A stretch of 64,000 nucleotides of DNA from G963674665 sp963674665 (GTDB taxonomy: Bacteria > Desulfobacterota > Desulfovibrionia > Desulfovibrionales > Desulfovibrionaceae), in assembly GCA_963674665.2 (NCBI GenBank), contig CAXXPL010000016.1:248001-312000 (forward strand), in the 5' to 3' direction. The translations under genes and the position numbers were made by a program. Positions 1 to 8,482 of the stretch are shown here, piece by piece (within the stretch, counting starts at the first letter, position 1; every line of letters begins with the position of its first letter). The notes below the pieces were generated by a model. The model was given only the letters and a program-made list of their open reading frames with translations. It did no database searches and was not told the origin of the DNA.

Positions 1-1
1 G

Positions 2-748
2 AACCAGACCATGCAGCTCACGGTCAAGGCGGGTATTTTCAGGAACTTCGAGATGCGCGTTATGGCCCCCTTTCACATCAAGCAAGTCAAGCGGAAGGCC
101 GGGAGTCCGCCGAGCCACAAGGACACCGACTATCTATCCGGGTTCGGTGACGTGGTGGTCATGGGGCGTTACGCCCTCTTCAGCCAGCGCTACGGCGATT
201 GGTGTCATCTGGCCATCGGAGCGGGCGTGAAGATGCCCACCGGCGACGCGGATCACGAGAATGTGGCGCCGTTTTCCAACCAGCATGAATACATGGGGCC
301 TGGCGGGCAACTGGGAACCGGGTCCTGGGACCCCAAGTTCGAGATCGGCGCCACCAAATTCGTTGGGCGCTCCCGTTTCGATGCCCACCTCATGTACACC
401 GTACCGGGTGCCGGCGCCCACGGCTCCCGCAAGGGCAACCAATTCAAGTACGATATCGGATACGGCTACGCCCTGAGCAGGGACTTCGACGTGGAATTGG
501 AGCTCAACGGCGTGGATCAGCAGCCGCATATCTACGACGGCTCAAAGACCGTTAATACAGGCGGGCACACCATCTACATCACCCCGGGCGTCCACTGGAA
601 GCTCGGTGAAAACTACCATCTCTCGCTGGGTGTGCCCATCGTGGTGTACCGGGACCTGAATGGTCAATCCAGGACGCCCGATGCCAGGAGCAGCTACTGT
701 CTGGGTGAGGATTTCCAGGTGGTGGCGCGTATCGGGTTCACCTTTTGA
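2..748 (+). CDS. Outer-membrane beta-barrel protein, 3' part (transporter / phenol-degradation MetA-like family)
   Basis: The reading frame is open to the left edge, so the N-terminus, including any signal peptide, lies outside the window. The visible ~248 residues are alternating short beta strands and Gly/Asp turns. The motif GVKMPTGDADHE, the GxGSWDPKFEIG segment and the final aromatic ARIGFTF are typical of the PF13557-type outer-membrane transporter family and of outer-membrane proteins that end in Phe for BAM recognition. A passive pore or substrate channel is likely, with unknown substrate. The periplasmic binding protein gene follows on the same strand after about 115 bp, so the two may serve one uptake process; that link is inference. 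The first in-frame ATG visible is at 11, but it is probably internal. Confidence 0.7.
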   Translation, partial: NQTMQLTVKAGIFRNFEMRVMAPFHIKQVKRKAGSPPSHKDTDYLSGFGDVVVMGRYALFSQRYGDWCHLAIGAGVKMPTGDADHENVAPFSNQHEYMGPGGQLGTGSWDPKFEIGATKFVGRSRFDAHLMYTVPGAGAHGSRKGNQFKYDIGYGYALSRDFDVELELNGVDQQPHIYDGSKTVNTGGHTIYITPGVHWKLGENYHLSLGVPIVVYRDLNGQSRTPDARSSYCLGEDFQVVARIGFTF

Positions 749-864
749 CAAATGGCTTGGATTGAATCGGGTATGCACATGTCAAGAGGGGCCTCTCGGT
801 GTTCTTCCCCCTGAATTTTCTCTGACCTGAACACAATAACTTGAAATATATAAGGATTTTTATC

Positions 865-1836
865 GTGAAAAAGAGTCGAATCCTGGTTGCTGTTCTTTGT
901 TTCGCCCTGCTCGTCCTGCTCACCATGGCCGCTGGTCCAGATGCCCAGGCCTCCCCGGTGAAAGCGCCGAAGCGTATCAAGGCCGTGATGGTGGGCGACA
1001 GGCTGGTGGACGTGGCCCTGGCCCTGGGCGTCATCCCCGAAGGCATGTCCGTACGCGCTTCCTTTTGGTCCAGGGCCGTGGAGTTGCGCCTGGCCAGTCA
1101 GATCCTTGGGTGCCCCAACTGCGTGGTCAAGAAGAAACCCAACGCCGTGCCCGGGTTCATGAAAAAACGTGGTATATCGCGTTTGATCCTGGAAAGGAGT
1201 ACGAAATTCTGCCTGTACATGAAGGACGTGATGCCGGAGAACGTCACGCCCTTGGTCCGGGACGTGCCCGGCATCACCATCGAGTACGTGGATTTCACCA
1301 AGGGCGTGCCCGAAGCCATTGTCCAGGCAGGCAAGCTCTTCGGAGCCGAGGAAAAGGCCAGGGAGGTGGCGGAAAAATACGCCAAGGACATGAAGAGCGT
1401 GGAGGCCACACTGCCGGCCAAAGGCCTGGGCAGGAACGTGCTCATCCTCAACGGCACCTACTTTGCGGACAGGGGCAAACCCTTTGTGCGGGTGGAGGCG
1501 CCGGGCGGGTACACGGACCAGTACATCCTCGAGCCCCTGGGCTGCACCAACGCGGCCGCGCCCCTGGTCTCCGAGTCCACCAAGGTAAGCAAGGGACACT
1601 TCAACGGGGGGCGTTTGAGCGACCTGGCCACGGCCAATCCGGACGTCATCGTGGCCACAGGTGATGCCTTTGCCGTGCAACTGGCCCTGCGCGACGCCCT
1701 GGAACGCAAGCCCGAGCTGGCAAAGGTCCCGGCTGTCAGGAACGGCAGAATCTATGCCCTGCCGTTCTATTCGGACGCCAGCGTTTTGGAATACCCCGCC
1801 ATCTTCAAACAGTGGAGCACTGCGCTGAACAGATAG
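865..1836 (+). CDS. Periplasmic substrate-binding protein, BtuF/FecB-like fold, without a visible ABC transporter
   Basis: The 323-residue protein starts with a basic-hydrophobic signal peptide (MKKSRILVAVLCFALLVLL to an Ala-Ser cleavage region near residue 31). The rest fits the cobalamin/iron-chelate binding-protein fold (PF01497-like): an early VMVGDRLVDVALALG strand-helix, a central connecting helix rich in EKAREVAEKYAKDM, and a C-terminal NPDVIVATGDAFAV then VRNGRIYALP strand. I chose GTG at 865 because AAGGA lies 8 bases upstream; a TTG at 841 would add eight residues. A CPNC pair near residue 84 is unusual for this family and could bind metal or haem, or form a disulfide. No permease or ATPase gene is adjacent. 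Substrate unknown; a metal complex or cofactor is the most likely class. Confidence 0.68.
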   Translation: MKKSRILVAVLCFALLVLLTMAAGPDAQASPVKAPKRIKAVMVGDRLVDVALALGVIPEGMSVRASFWSRAVELRLASQILGCPNCVVKKKPNAVPGFMKKRGISRLILERSTKFCLYMKDVMPENVTPLVRDVPGITIEYVDFTKGVPEAIVQAGKLFGAEEKAREVAEKYAKDMKSVEATLPAKGLGRNVLILNGTYFADRGKPFVRVEAPGGYTDQYILEPLGCTNAAAPLVSESTKVSKGHFNGGRLSDLATANPDVIVATGDAFAVQLALRDALERKPELAKVPAVRNGRIYALPFYSDASVLEYPAIFKQWSTALNR

Positions 1837-1856
1837 CGGTTTGTTTGACCTATGCG

Positions 1857-1900
1857 AAAGGGCCTTCCAGTCCGGACATCCGGGGCGGGAGGCCCTTATT
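1857..1900 (+). terminator. Rho-independent terminator after the binding-protein gene
   Basis: The arms AAGGGCCTTCC and GGAGGCCCTT pair with one bulge and are followed by ATTTGTT. It lies 20 bases after the stop codon at 1836. Confidence 0.6.
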
Positions 1901-2266
1901 TGTTAAGGCATGACAGAACCCCATCATGCCGATGCTGGACGCACTCTCTATTACCCTTGAATAATATAGTAAAATATCACCATACATTCCGGAATCTGGA
2001 ACAGTGCTCTGCTATCAATGCACAAATACAGTTCCGGCATCAGGTGATGCATTGCCGGGCGGATGAACACCCCGGATGCCGAGTACAGGCCGCATTTCCG
2101 GACATGGATTTGGATATATGCAGCTAAATGTGCTATAAGGCTCTGGATAAGGAAGTGTTGCTCCCTGCGTATGGGACAGTGGCTATGGAGCTCGGGAAAT
2201 GAAATCAATTTCACTCCCAAAGAGGCGCAGGCAGGGCTTGGAACCTTTGAACAGAGGAGGGCACGC
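1901..2266. other. Intergenic stretch, no gene supported
   Basis: Short open frames exist on both strands here but none has a ribosome-binding site or a recognisable product. The right end (2254-2261) carries a GAGGAGGG ribosome-binding site for the broken gene that follows. Confidence 0.5.
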
Positions 2267-2465
2267 ATGCGGTTGCGGTATACGTTCATCAGTCAATTGG
2301 TGGTTCAATTCATCATCTTTCTGGTTGTGTTCCGGCTGCTGCAGCCCCATATGCGGGTCGTGTGGCTGATGCTCTGGGCTCTGGGGGCCGTCCCTGGTGG
2401 TGACGTTCGGCTACCCCGTCTGGGTCATGGGTAAAGGCGGGGAGAAGTACGATCCAGAGCCTTGA
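2267..2465 (+). pseudogene. Frameshifted remnant of a membrane-anchored protein N-terminus, possibly a metallophosphoesterase
   Basis: A strong ribosome-binding site (GAGGAGGG, 2254-2261) precedes ATG 2267. The first frame reads MRLRYTFISQLVVQFIIF and continues through hydrophobic sequence to about 2390. The sequence then makes more sense in another frame (SLVVTFGYPVWVMGKGGEKY) before a stop at 2465. Basic N-terminus plus transmembrane segments resembles the start of YkuE-type membrane metallophosphoesterases, but no catalytic domain follows. The reading as a truncated, frameshifted gene is an inference from the restored frame; the family guess is weak. Confidence 0.4.
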
Positions 2466-2904
2466 CGAGACGTAGTAATAGCTTGTAGTATAATTGATCC
2501 TCGTTTTGGTTGTGGTGACCGTGCGTTACGAGGTACCCCGGCTTGGCAAGCGATGTCAGGCCGGGTCTTCTTGTAGGATTCGCTCCCAATCGGCAATTCC
2601 TATGGCCGGTGATAGTGATATCATCCTGAGCGCATACGGCGAAACAGTACAGCGAGAAGCGAGTCTTCAATAATTTTAATATTACGTTGCGAAATATAGG
2701 GGCATCGTAACAGAGAAATATCTATGGGGGCGACGAGCGCCTGCTGGTCGTGTACGATGATTCATGTTTGGGGTGGGGGAACCGAGGGGAACCCTTATCG
2801 CTGCTGTCGCCAGCCGTAAGACGCAAAACAACCGCGCCTAACGGCTGCCGCTCTGCAGAAAGGTTTCCCCCCGGGAAAAGCCGTTTCATAACCTTTTCCC
2901 CAGC
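2466..2904. other. Intergenic stretch with a possible terminator for the RND operon
   Basis: No supported gene. On the minus strand, immediately after the RND stop at 2905, the segment around 2855-2900 holds GGGGAAAAGGTT followed by GGGGGGAAACCTTT. The AAAGGTT and AACCTTT arms can pair, similar to other AACCTTT-type terminators in this window. Confidence 0.35.
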
Positions 2905-5900
2905 TTAGGCCTTCTTCTCCACTTCCTCGTCGACCTGGGTGAGGTAGGTTTCCTCGCTCTTCTTCAGGAACTCGCTGATCTTCTGGATGATCACGAAGAA
3001 CACCGGCACAAAGAAGATGGCCAGGCCGGTGGCCGCGATCATGCCGCCGATGACGCCGGTGCCGATGGAGTGGCGTCCGGCGGAACCAGCGCCAGTGGAG
3101 ATGGCCAGAGGCACGACGCCGAGGATGAAGGCCAGGGACGTCATAATGATGGGGCGGAAACGCAGGCGCGCCGCCTCCAGTGCCGCTTCCACCACACCCA
3201 TGCCCTGCCTGTGCAGGGACACGCAGAACTCCACGATGAGGATGGCGTTCTTGGCCGAGAGCCCCACAAGGGTCAACAGACCGATCTGGAAGTAAATGTC
3301 CTGGGCCAGGCCACGGAGATCGACCGCCACCAATGCGCCGAGAATGGCGATGGGCAGGATGCCGAGCACCGCGATGGGCAGGCTCCACATCTCGTACTGC
3401 GCGGCCAGCACCAGGAACACCACAACGATGCCGAAGGCCAGGACCAGGGGCGCCTGGTTGCCGGTTTTGACCTCCTGATAGGAAGCACCGCTCCACTCGA
3501 AACCATAGCCCGCGGGCAAAGTTTCCGTGGCCAGCTTGGCCACCTCGGCCATGGCCGTGCCGCTGCTCACGCCGGGGACGGGCACTCCGGTGATTTGCAC
3601 CGAAGGGAAACCGTTGAATCTGGACACCGCGTTGGGCCCGGCCTTGAAGCTCACGTCCACCACGCCGGAGAGGGGCACCATCTGGTCCTCGTGGTTGCGC
3701 ACGAAGATCCTGCCGATGTCCTCGGGGCTGTCGCGGAACTCGGACTCGGCCTGCAACTTCACGCGCCAGATGCGGCCGTACTTGTTGAAGTCGTTGATAT
3801 ACAGGGAGCTCAGGTAGGCCTGCATGGCGGTGAACACGCTGGCCACCTCGACGCCCATCATCTTGGTCTTGTCTCGGTTCAGATTCACATACAGCTGGGG
3901 CTGGGTCACGCGCAGCGTACCGCGCAGGCCTGTCAACAGCGGGTTCTGGTTGCCGTCCTGCGCAAACTTCTTGCTCAACCCAACCAGCTCTTCGACGCTC
4001 CCGCCGCCGCGCTGCTGCAGCTGCATCTCGAAGCCCGCCTGGGTGCCAAGCCCCTGGATGGGGGGCGGGTTGAAGGCCAGCACCCTGCCATCCTTGCTTC
4101 CAAGGAAGTGGATGATGGTGTCGCGGGCCACCTCCTGGGAGCTCATGCCCGGGCCTTGGCGCTCTTCAAAGGACTTGAGCTTCACGAACATGGAGCAGGC
4201 GTTGGTGGCTGTGATGCCGCCGCTGATGAAGTCGAAACCGCCCAGCAGAACCGTGTTATCCACCGCGGGATGATGGAGCAGGAAATCCTCGACCTGGCGG
4301 ACCAGCTTGTCGGTATTATCCAGGGAGGAGCCGTCCGGAGTCATAATCCAGCAAATCAGGGTGCCCTGGTCCTCGTCCGGCAGAAAACCCGTGGGCACGC
4401 GCTGCTGCAGGGTGTAGGCCATGAAGCAGAGGATGCCGAAGATAATCAGGGTGACCGGTATGTAGCGGATGGCCATGCCCACGCCTCCGGTGTACCCGGA
4501 GGTGAGGAAGTTGAACCCACCGTTGAACCAGCGGAACAGGAAGAACGGCTTGCGATGGGAGGGCTTGAGAATCAGACGACACAGGGCCGGGCTGAGGGTC
4601 AGGGCCACCAGGCCGGAGATGGCCACGGACACGGCGATGGTCACCGCGAACTGCTGATAGAGCTGGCCGGTGAGCCCCCCGAGAAAGGCGACGGGCACGA
4701 ACACCGCGGAGAGCACCAGCACGATGGCGATGACAGGCCCGGTGACCTGCTCCATGGCCTTGACCGTGGCGTCTCGGGGTGAGAGCCCCTCCCGCTCCAT
4801 GATGCGTTCCACGTTCTCCACCACCACGATGGCGTCATCCACCACGATGCCGATGGCCAGCACCAGCCCGAACATGGTCAGGGTGTTGATGGAGAACCCC
4901 AGGGCCAGCATGCCGCCGAAGGTGCCCACGATGGCCACAGGCACGGCCAGCAACGGGATCAGCGTGGCGCGCCAGGACTGCAGGAACACGAAAACCACCA
5001 CCAGAACCAGGACAACGGCCTCCAGCAGTGTGTGCACCACCTCGACCATGGACTCCTCGATGAACTGGGTGGTGTCGTAGGGGATGTGATAGGAAACACC
5101 GGGGGGGAAACTCAGGGCGGCATTGTCCAGGGCCGCCTTCACGCCCTCGATGGTGTTCAGGGCGTTGGCTCCCACCTGCAGATACACGGGCATCAGGGTG
5201 GTGGGCTGTCCATGCACCCGGCCGAACATGTCATAGCTCTGGGCGCCCAGCTCCACCCGGGCCACGTCCCTGAGCCGCAGCGTGGAACCGTCCGGGTTGG
5301 CCCGCAGAATGATGTCCTCGTATTCCGAGGGCTCCTGCAGCCGCCCCTTGGTGAGAACGGGCACGGTCATCTCGACTTCGCCCCTGGTGGGGCGCTGGCC
5401 GATGGTGCCGGCCGGAAACACCGCGTTCTGCTCGTCGATGGCGCTGGCCACCTCGGAGACCGTAAGCCCGCGCATGGCCAGCTTGTCCGGGTTCACCCAG
5501 ACGCGCATGGAGTAGTCCTTGGTGCCGAACACCGAGACGTCACCCACGCCGGGAACGCGCTTAAGCGTGTCCACGAGATTGATTGTGGCGTAGTTGCTCA
5601 GGAAAATGTCGTCATACCGGCCATCGGACTGTAGGGAGACAACCGCAAGCATGCTGGTGGAGGATTTGGTGACCGTAATGCCCTGCTTGATGACCTCGCT
5701 GGGCAACCTGGGTTCCGCGATGGAGAGGCGGTTCTGCACCTCCACCGCGGCCATGTCCTGGTCCGTGCCGATCTCGAAGGTGGCCACGATCTTGACCGCT
5801 CCGTTGTTGGAGCACAGGGAGCTGTAGTACAACAGGTGCTTGACACCGCTTAGCTGCTGTTCGATGGGCGCGGCAACGGACTCCGCCGCTGTCTGGGCGT

Positions 5901-6060
5901 CGGCGCCAGGATACGTGGCATCGATGCGTATGGTTGGCGGGGTTATCTGCGGATAGCGGTCGATGGGCAGCACGAAGATGGCCACCCCGCCCGCAAGCAG
6001 AATGAGGATGGATATGACGCAGGCAAAAACCGGTCGGTCAATGAAGAAACGCGAAAACAT
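2905..6060 (-). CDS. RND multidrug efflux pump, inner-membrane permease (AcrB/MexB, HAE1 family)
   Basis: The 1051-residue length is right for a full HAE1 transporter. It begins with the family signature FFIDRPVFA at the first transmembrane helix, has the porter-domain stretch VKIVATFEIGTDQDMAAVEVQNR, and shows the proton-relay residues: paired Asp in helix 4 (GIVVDDAIVVVENVERIM) and Lys in helix 10 (LVGLSAKNAILIVEF). Twelve transmembrane helices and two large periplasmic loops are expected. It uses the proton gradient to export hydrophobic or amphiphilic compounds through a tripartite complex. The adaptor gene lies 2 bases upstream on the same strand, and a TetR gene precedes that. No TolC-type channel gene is in this operon, so the pump must borrow one, possibly a TolC-like protein such as the one encoded at 23985-25652. 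Confidence 0.96.
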   Translation of the reverse strand: MFSRFFIDRPVFACVISILILLAGGVAIFVLPIDRYPQITPPTIRIDATYPGADAQTAAESVAAPIEQQLSGVKHLLYYSSLCSNNGAVKIVATFEIGTDQDMAAVEVQNRLSIAEPRLPSEVIKQGITVTKSSTSMLAVVSLQSDGRYDDIFLSNYATINLVDTLKRVPGVGDVSVFGTKDYSMRVWVNPDKLAMRGLTVSEVASAIDEQNAVFPAGTIGQRPTRGEVEMTVPVLTKGRLQEPSEYEDIILRANPDGSTLRLRDVARVELGAQSYDMFGRVHGQPTTLMPVYLQVGANALNTIEGVKAALDNAALSFPPGVSYHIPYDTTQFIEESMVEVVHTLLEAVVLVLVVVFVFLQSWRATLIPLLAVPVAIVGTFGGMLALGFSINTLTMFGLVLAIGIVVDDAIVVVENVERIMEREGLSPRDATVKAMEQVTGPVIAIVLVLSAVFVPVAFLGGLTGQLYQQFAVTIAVSVAISGLVALTLSPALCRLILKPSHRKPFFLFRWFNGGFNFLTSGYTGGVGMAIRYIPVTLIIFGILCFMAYTLQQRVPTGFLPDEDQGTLICWIMTPDGSSLDNTDKLVRQVEDFLLHHPAVDNTVLLGGFDFISGGITATNACSMFVKLKSFEERQGPGMSSQEVARDTIIHFLGSKDGRVLAFNPPPIQGLGTQAGFEMQLQQRGGGSVEELVGLSKKFAQDGNQNPLLTGLRGTLRVTQPQLYVNLNRDKTKMMGVEVASVFTAMQAYLSSLYINDFNKYGRIWRVKLQAESEFRDSPEDIGRIFVRNHEDQMVPLSGVVDVSFKAGPNAVSRFNGFPSVQITGVPVPGVSSGTAMAEVAKLATETLPAGYGFEWSGASYQEVKTGNQAPLVLAFGIVVVFLVLAAQYEMWSLPIAVLGILPIAILGALVAVDLRGLAQDIYFQIGLLTLVGLSAKNAILIVEFCVSLHRQGMGVVEAALEAARLRFRPIIMTSLAFILGVVPLAISTGAGSAGRHSIGTGVIGGMIAATGLAIFFVPVFFVIIQKISEFLKKSEETYLTQVDEEVEKKA

Positions 6061-6062
6061 GG

Positions 6063-7316
6063 CTACTGTTCCTTGCTGGTTCCGGAACCGGCGGCCGGAG
6101 CGTTCTCACCCGAGGCCTTGACGTCCTGCGGTATGACTTCCATGCCGGGACGCAGGTGCAGGAGCTTGTCCACGATAACGGCGTCCCCGGGGTTCAGGCC
6201 CTCCTCCACGATCCACTGGTCGCTCCTCCAGGCCCCCATCTTGACGCTGCGCACCTCAACCTTGTTCTCGGCGTTCACCACGTAGACCATGGCGCCGGTG
6301 GGATTCTCCAACACCGCGGTCTTGGGCACCATCAGGGTGTGCAACCGGTTCACGCCCCTGACCTGCACGTGCACGAACTGTCCGGGCCGCAATATGCTGT
6401 CCGGGTTGGGGAAGGTGCCGCGCATGACCATGGTGCCGGTTCCGGTGGCGATCTCCGGATCCTGAAAGGTGATCTTGCCATCCTCGGGGTACTCGGTGCC
6501 GTCGGCAAGGGTCAGGTGCAGGCGCAGGTTGTTGATGTCGGGCATGTTGGTGAGCCCCTTGGCAGCCATGCTGCGGGCCAGCAGCAGATCCTGCTCGCTC
6601 AGGTTGTAGCGCACGTAGATGGGGTCTATCTTCGCCACCTTGGCCAGCAACCCGTCATCCGTGGAATTGTTCACGTAGCTGCCCACGTCCTTCTGGGCCA
6701 TGCCTATCAGGCCGGTGATGGGGGACTTGATGTCGGTGTAGCTCAGGTCGAGCTCTGCCTGGGTGATGCGGGCCTTGTTCATCTGTATGTTGGCCAGGGC
6801 CACGAGCTTCTCGGTCCGCCAATCGTCGAGTTCGTCCAGAGTGGCTGCCTTGTTGTTCACCAGCTTGCTGTAACGCCCCACCTTCTGTTCGGCCTTGGCG
6901 AGTTCAGCCTGGGAACTGGCCAACTGTGCCTTGGCCAGATCCAACGCGGCCTTGAAGGAGCGTGGGTCGATGTTGAACAGCAATTGCCCCGCCTCCACCT
7001 TGCTGCCCTCCACGAAATGTTTCTTCTCCAGGAACCCGGAGACACGGGCCCTGATCTCCACGCTCTGAAACGCCTCGGTCTGCCCGAGATACACAGGCTG
7101 CAGAGGCACGGTCTTCGGCTGCACGCGCAGCACATCGACGGGCATGGCCCTGTGCGGCTGTTGTGACTGCACCGCCTGCGGCGCGTGATTCAACTTCTCC
7201 CAGTACAGGTATCCCCCGCCGATGGCGGCCACCAGCACGGCAAGCATGAAGGATCGGCGAATGAGGCTGGCCACCCAGTTGCGCTTGCCGTTCATCGTAA
7301 CATTCTTCTGGTCCAT
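6063..7316 (-). CDS. RND efflux periplasmic adaptor (AcrA/MexA membrane fusion protein)
   Basis: This 417-residue protein has an N-terminal membrane anchor (SFMLAVLVAAIGGGYLYW, about residues 22-40) rather than a lipobox cysteine. A barrel-sandwich segment (VEIRARVSGFLEKKHFVEG) leads into a long helical hairpin rich in Ala-Lys-Glu (LAKAQLASSQAELAKAEQK), then the second lipoyl half (YTDIKSPITGLIG), a beta barrel and the membrane-proximal domain. It bridges the RND pump to an outer-membrane channel. It is translationally close to the permease (2-base gap). The C-terminus is Pro/Ala/Gly-rich and likely disordered. Confidence 0.94.
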   Translation of the reverse strand: MDQKNVTMNGKRNWVASLIRRSFMLAVLVAAIGGGYLYWEKLNHAPQAVQSQQPHRAMPVDVLRVQPKTVPLQPVYLGQTEAFQSVEIRARVSGFLEKKHFVEGSKVEAGQLLFNIDPRSFKAALDLAKAQLASSQAELAKAEQKVGRYSKLVNNKAATLDELDDWRTEKLVALANIQMNKARITQAELDLSYTDIKSPITGLIGMAQKDVGSYVNNSTDDGLLAKVAKIDPIYVRYNLSEQDLLLARSMAAKGLTNMPDINNLRLHLTLADGTEYPEDGKITFQDPEIATGTGTMVMRGTFPNPDSILRPGQFVHVQVRGVNRLHTLMVPKTAVLENPTGAMVYVVNAENKVEVRSVKMGAWRSDQWIVEEGLNPGDAVIVDKLLHLRPGMEVIPQDVKASGENAPAAGSGTSKEQ

Positions 7317-7372
7317 CTACTCCCTTCTCCTGAATCGAATTTTCCCTCGATACGACCCACAACTCCGAAACG

Positions 7373-7434
7373 GTGGAGGCAAAAACGCACTCCACCAACT
7401 GCCGGAGCGAGCGCGGATGGCACTCGCCCGGCAG
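7373..7434. promoter_or_regulatory. Two adjacent hairpins between the TetR gene and the RND adaptor gene
   Basis: GGTGGAG at 7373-7379 pairs with CTCCACC at 7391-7397. Next to it CTGCCGG-A-GCGAG pairs with CTCGC-CCGGCAG across 7399-7434. They sit in the 169-base gap of an otherwise co-directional unit and could act as an attenuator or processing site; neither has a clear U-run on the transcribed strand. Confidence 0.4.
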
Positions 7435-7485
7435 TATACACTAACACGACCTGGTAAGATAATGGATTAAGAGATGATTAGGGGG

Positions 7486-8118
7486 TTATTCCTGCTTCCC
7501 CTCCCTTTGGACCAAACCATACAACAATAAGTCGGTAATATCCGCGGCCTGCTGTGACAAGTCCGTGACATTACCGGAGAAATAGTTGTTGAATATGGTT
7601 CCGTACAGGAGGTTGGAGATGAGATCCAAGGTACGGTCCAGAGGAATATCCCTGAACACGCCCCGTTCTATGAGAGACTGGAGCCTCTCCTTCCTGCGGA
7701 GGCAATGCTCCTTGCGGTACTCCAGGTAGCTGGGATCCTTGCGATCCTTGAAGTATGCACGCTCCTGGATCAAGAGCTCGATGTATTCGGGGTGCTCGGT
7801 GAAATAGGACAAAAAGGATTCCACCGCGAACTTGAACGCCTTGATGCTCTCCTCGGCTTCAGGATTGCGGGTGGCTTCCAGCAACCCGTCCATGACGTGA
7901 TCCACAGCCTCCCGGAACAGCTCGCGCTTGCTCGAAAAGTAGTTGTACACCGTACCTTTTGAGCAACCGGCTGAAGCCGCTATGGCCGCCACATCGGCCT
8001 TGTCGAATCCCAGATTCGCAAAATGCAAAACAGCCTGGCGCAGAATGGTTTCCCTGCGCCGCCGTGCCAAATCCGGATCACGGGGCCGCCCCCGCGTCGG
8101 TCGTTCCTGGTTATCCAT
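7486..8118 (-). CDS. TetR/AcrR-family repressor of the RND efflux operon
   Basis: The 210-residue protein has the TetR helix-turn-helix near residues 22-66 (ETILRQAVLHFANLGFDKAD, then AGCSKGTVYNYFSSKRELF) followed by an all-helical ligand-binding domain. I place the start at ATG 8118 (MDNQERPTRGRPRD), which has GAGAGG just upstream. A longer frame reaching 8211 would run through the palindromic operator at 8151-8168 and lacks a ribosome-binding site. The repressor probably binds that palindrome and controls itself, and perhaps the two pump genes downstream on the same strand; the inducer would be a pump substrate. Autoregulation is inferred from operator position. Confidence 0.9.
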   Translation of the reverse strand: MDNQERPTRGRPRDPDLARRRRETILRQAVLHFANLGFDKADVAAIAASAGCSKGTVYNYFSSKRELFREAVDHVMDGLLEATRNPEAEESIKAFKFAVESFLSYFTEHPEYIELLIQERAYFKDRKDPSYLEYRKEHCLRRKERLQSLIERGVFRDIPLDRTLDLISNLLYGTIFNNYFSGNVTDLSQQAADITDLLLYGLVQREGKQE

Positions 8119-8150
8119 AAAACCTCTCATTATTGCCATTCTTTTTTTCG

Positions 8151-8168
8151 TGACTGACTTGTCAGTCA
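8151..8168 (-). promoter_or_regulatory. Perfect palindromic operator upstream of the TetR gene
   Basis: TGACTGAC-TT-GTCAGTCA is an 8+2+8 perfect inverted repeat ending 33 bases upstream of ATG 8118. Its size, symmetry and position match TetR-family autoregulatory operators. Confidence 0.75.
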
Positions 8169-8428
8169 AAAATAACCATATCGATTTCAGTGTCAAGGAG
8201 TTTTTCTCCAATGGTGCAGGCTGCCATTAGGTTAACCAATTCCGGTTTCAAGACTGATGAAGTAACCCTTGATCAACCACGCCAACCCACTACTTTATTT
8301 TTCTTCAAAAAGATCAAACTTGATGCCGGTTGACATAACCTGACCCACCGGTTTCGCATCCGGTCATGGAAGGATCGAACAAAGGAAAGAAAAAAGAGAG
8401 GCGGATAGTACGGTCAGTATCACGGACA

Positions 8429-8450
8429 AGGGCTCCATTCCTGGAGCCCT
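8429..8450 (-). terminator. Hairpin after the nik operon
   Basis: AGGGCTCC and GGAGCCCT pair perfectly around ATTCCT, about 33 bases past the end of the last ABC ATPase gene. There is no strong U-run on the minus strand, so termination efficiency is uncertain. Confidence 0.5.
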
Positions 8451-8482
8451 GCACGATATTCCGTTATTCAGGAAGGATGTCT

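Noticed and set aside
3070..4782. 570-codon plus-strand open frame opposite the RND permease
   Set aside because: Translation is His/Gln/Gly-rich with no ribosome-binding site and lies wholly antisense to an intact RND gene; it is a GC-driven shadow.
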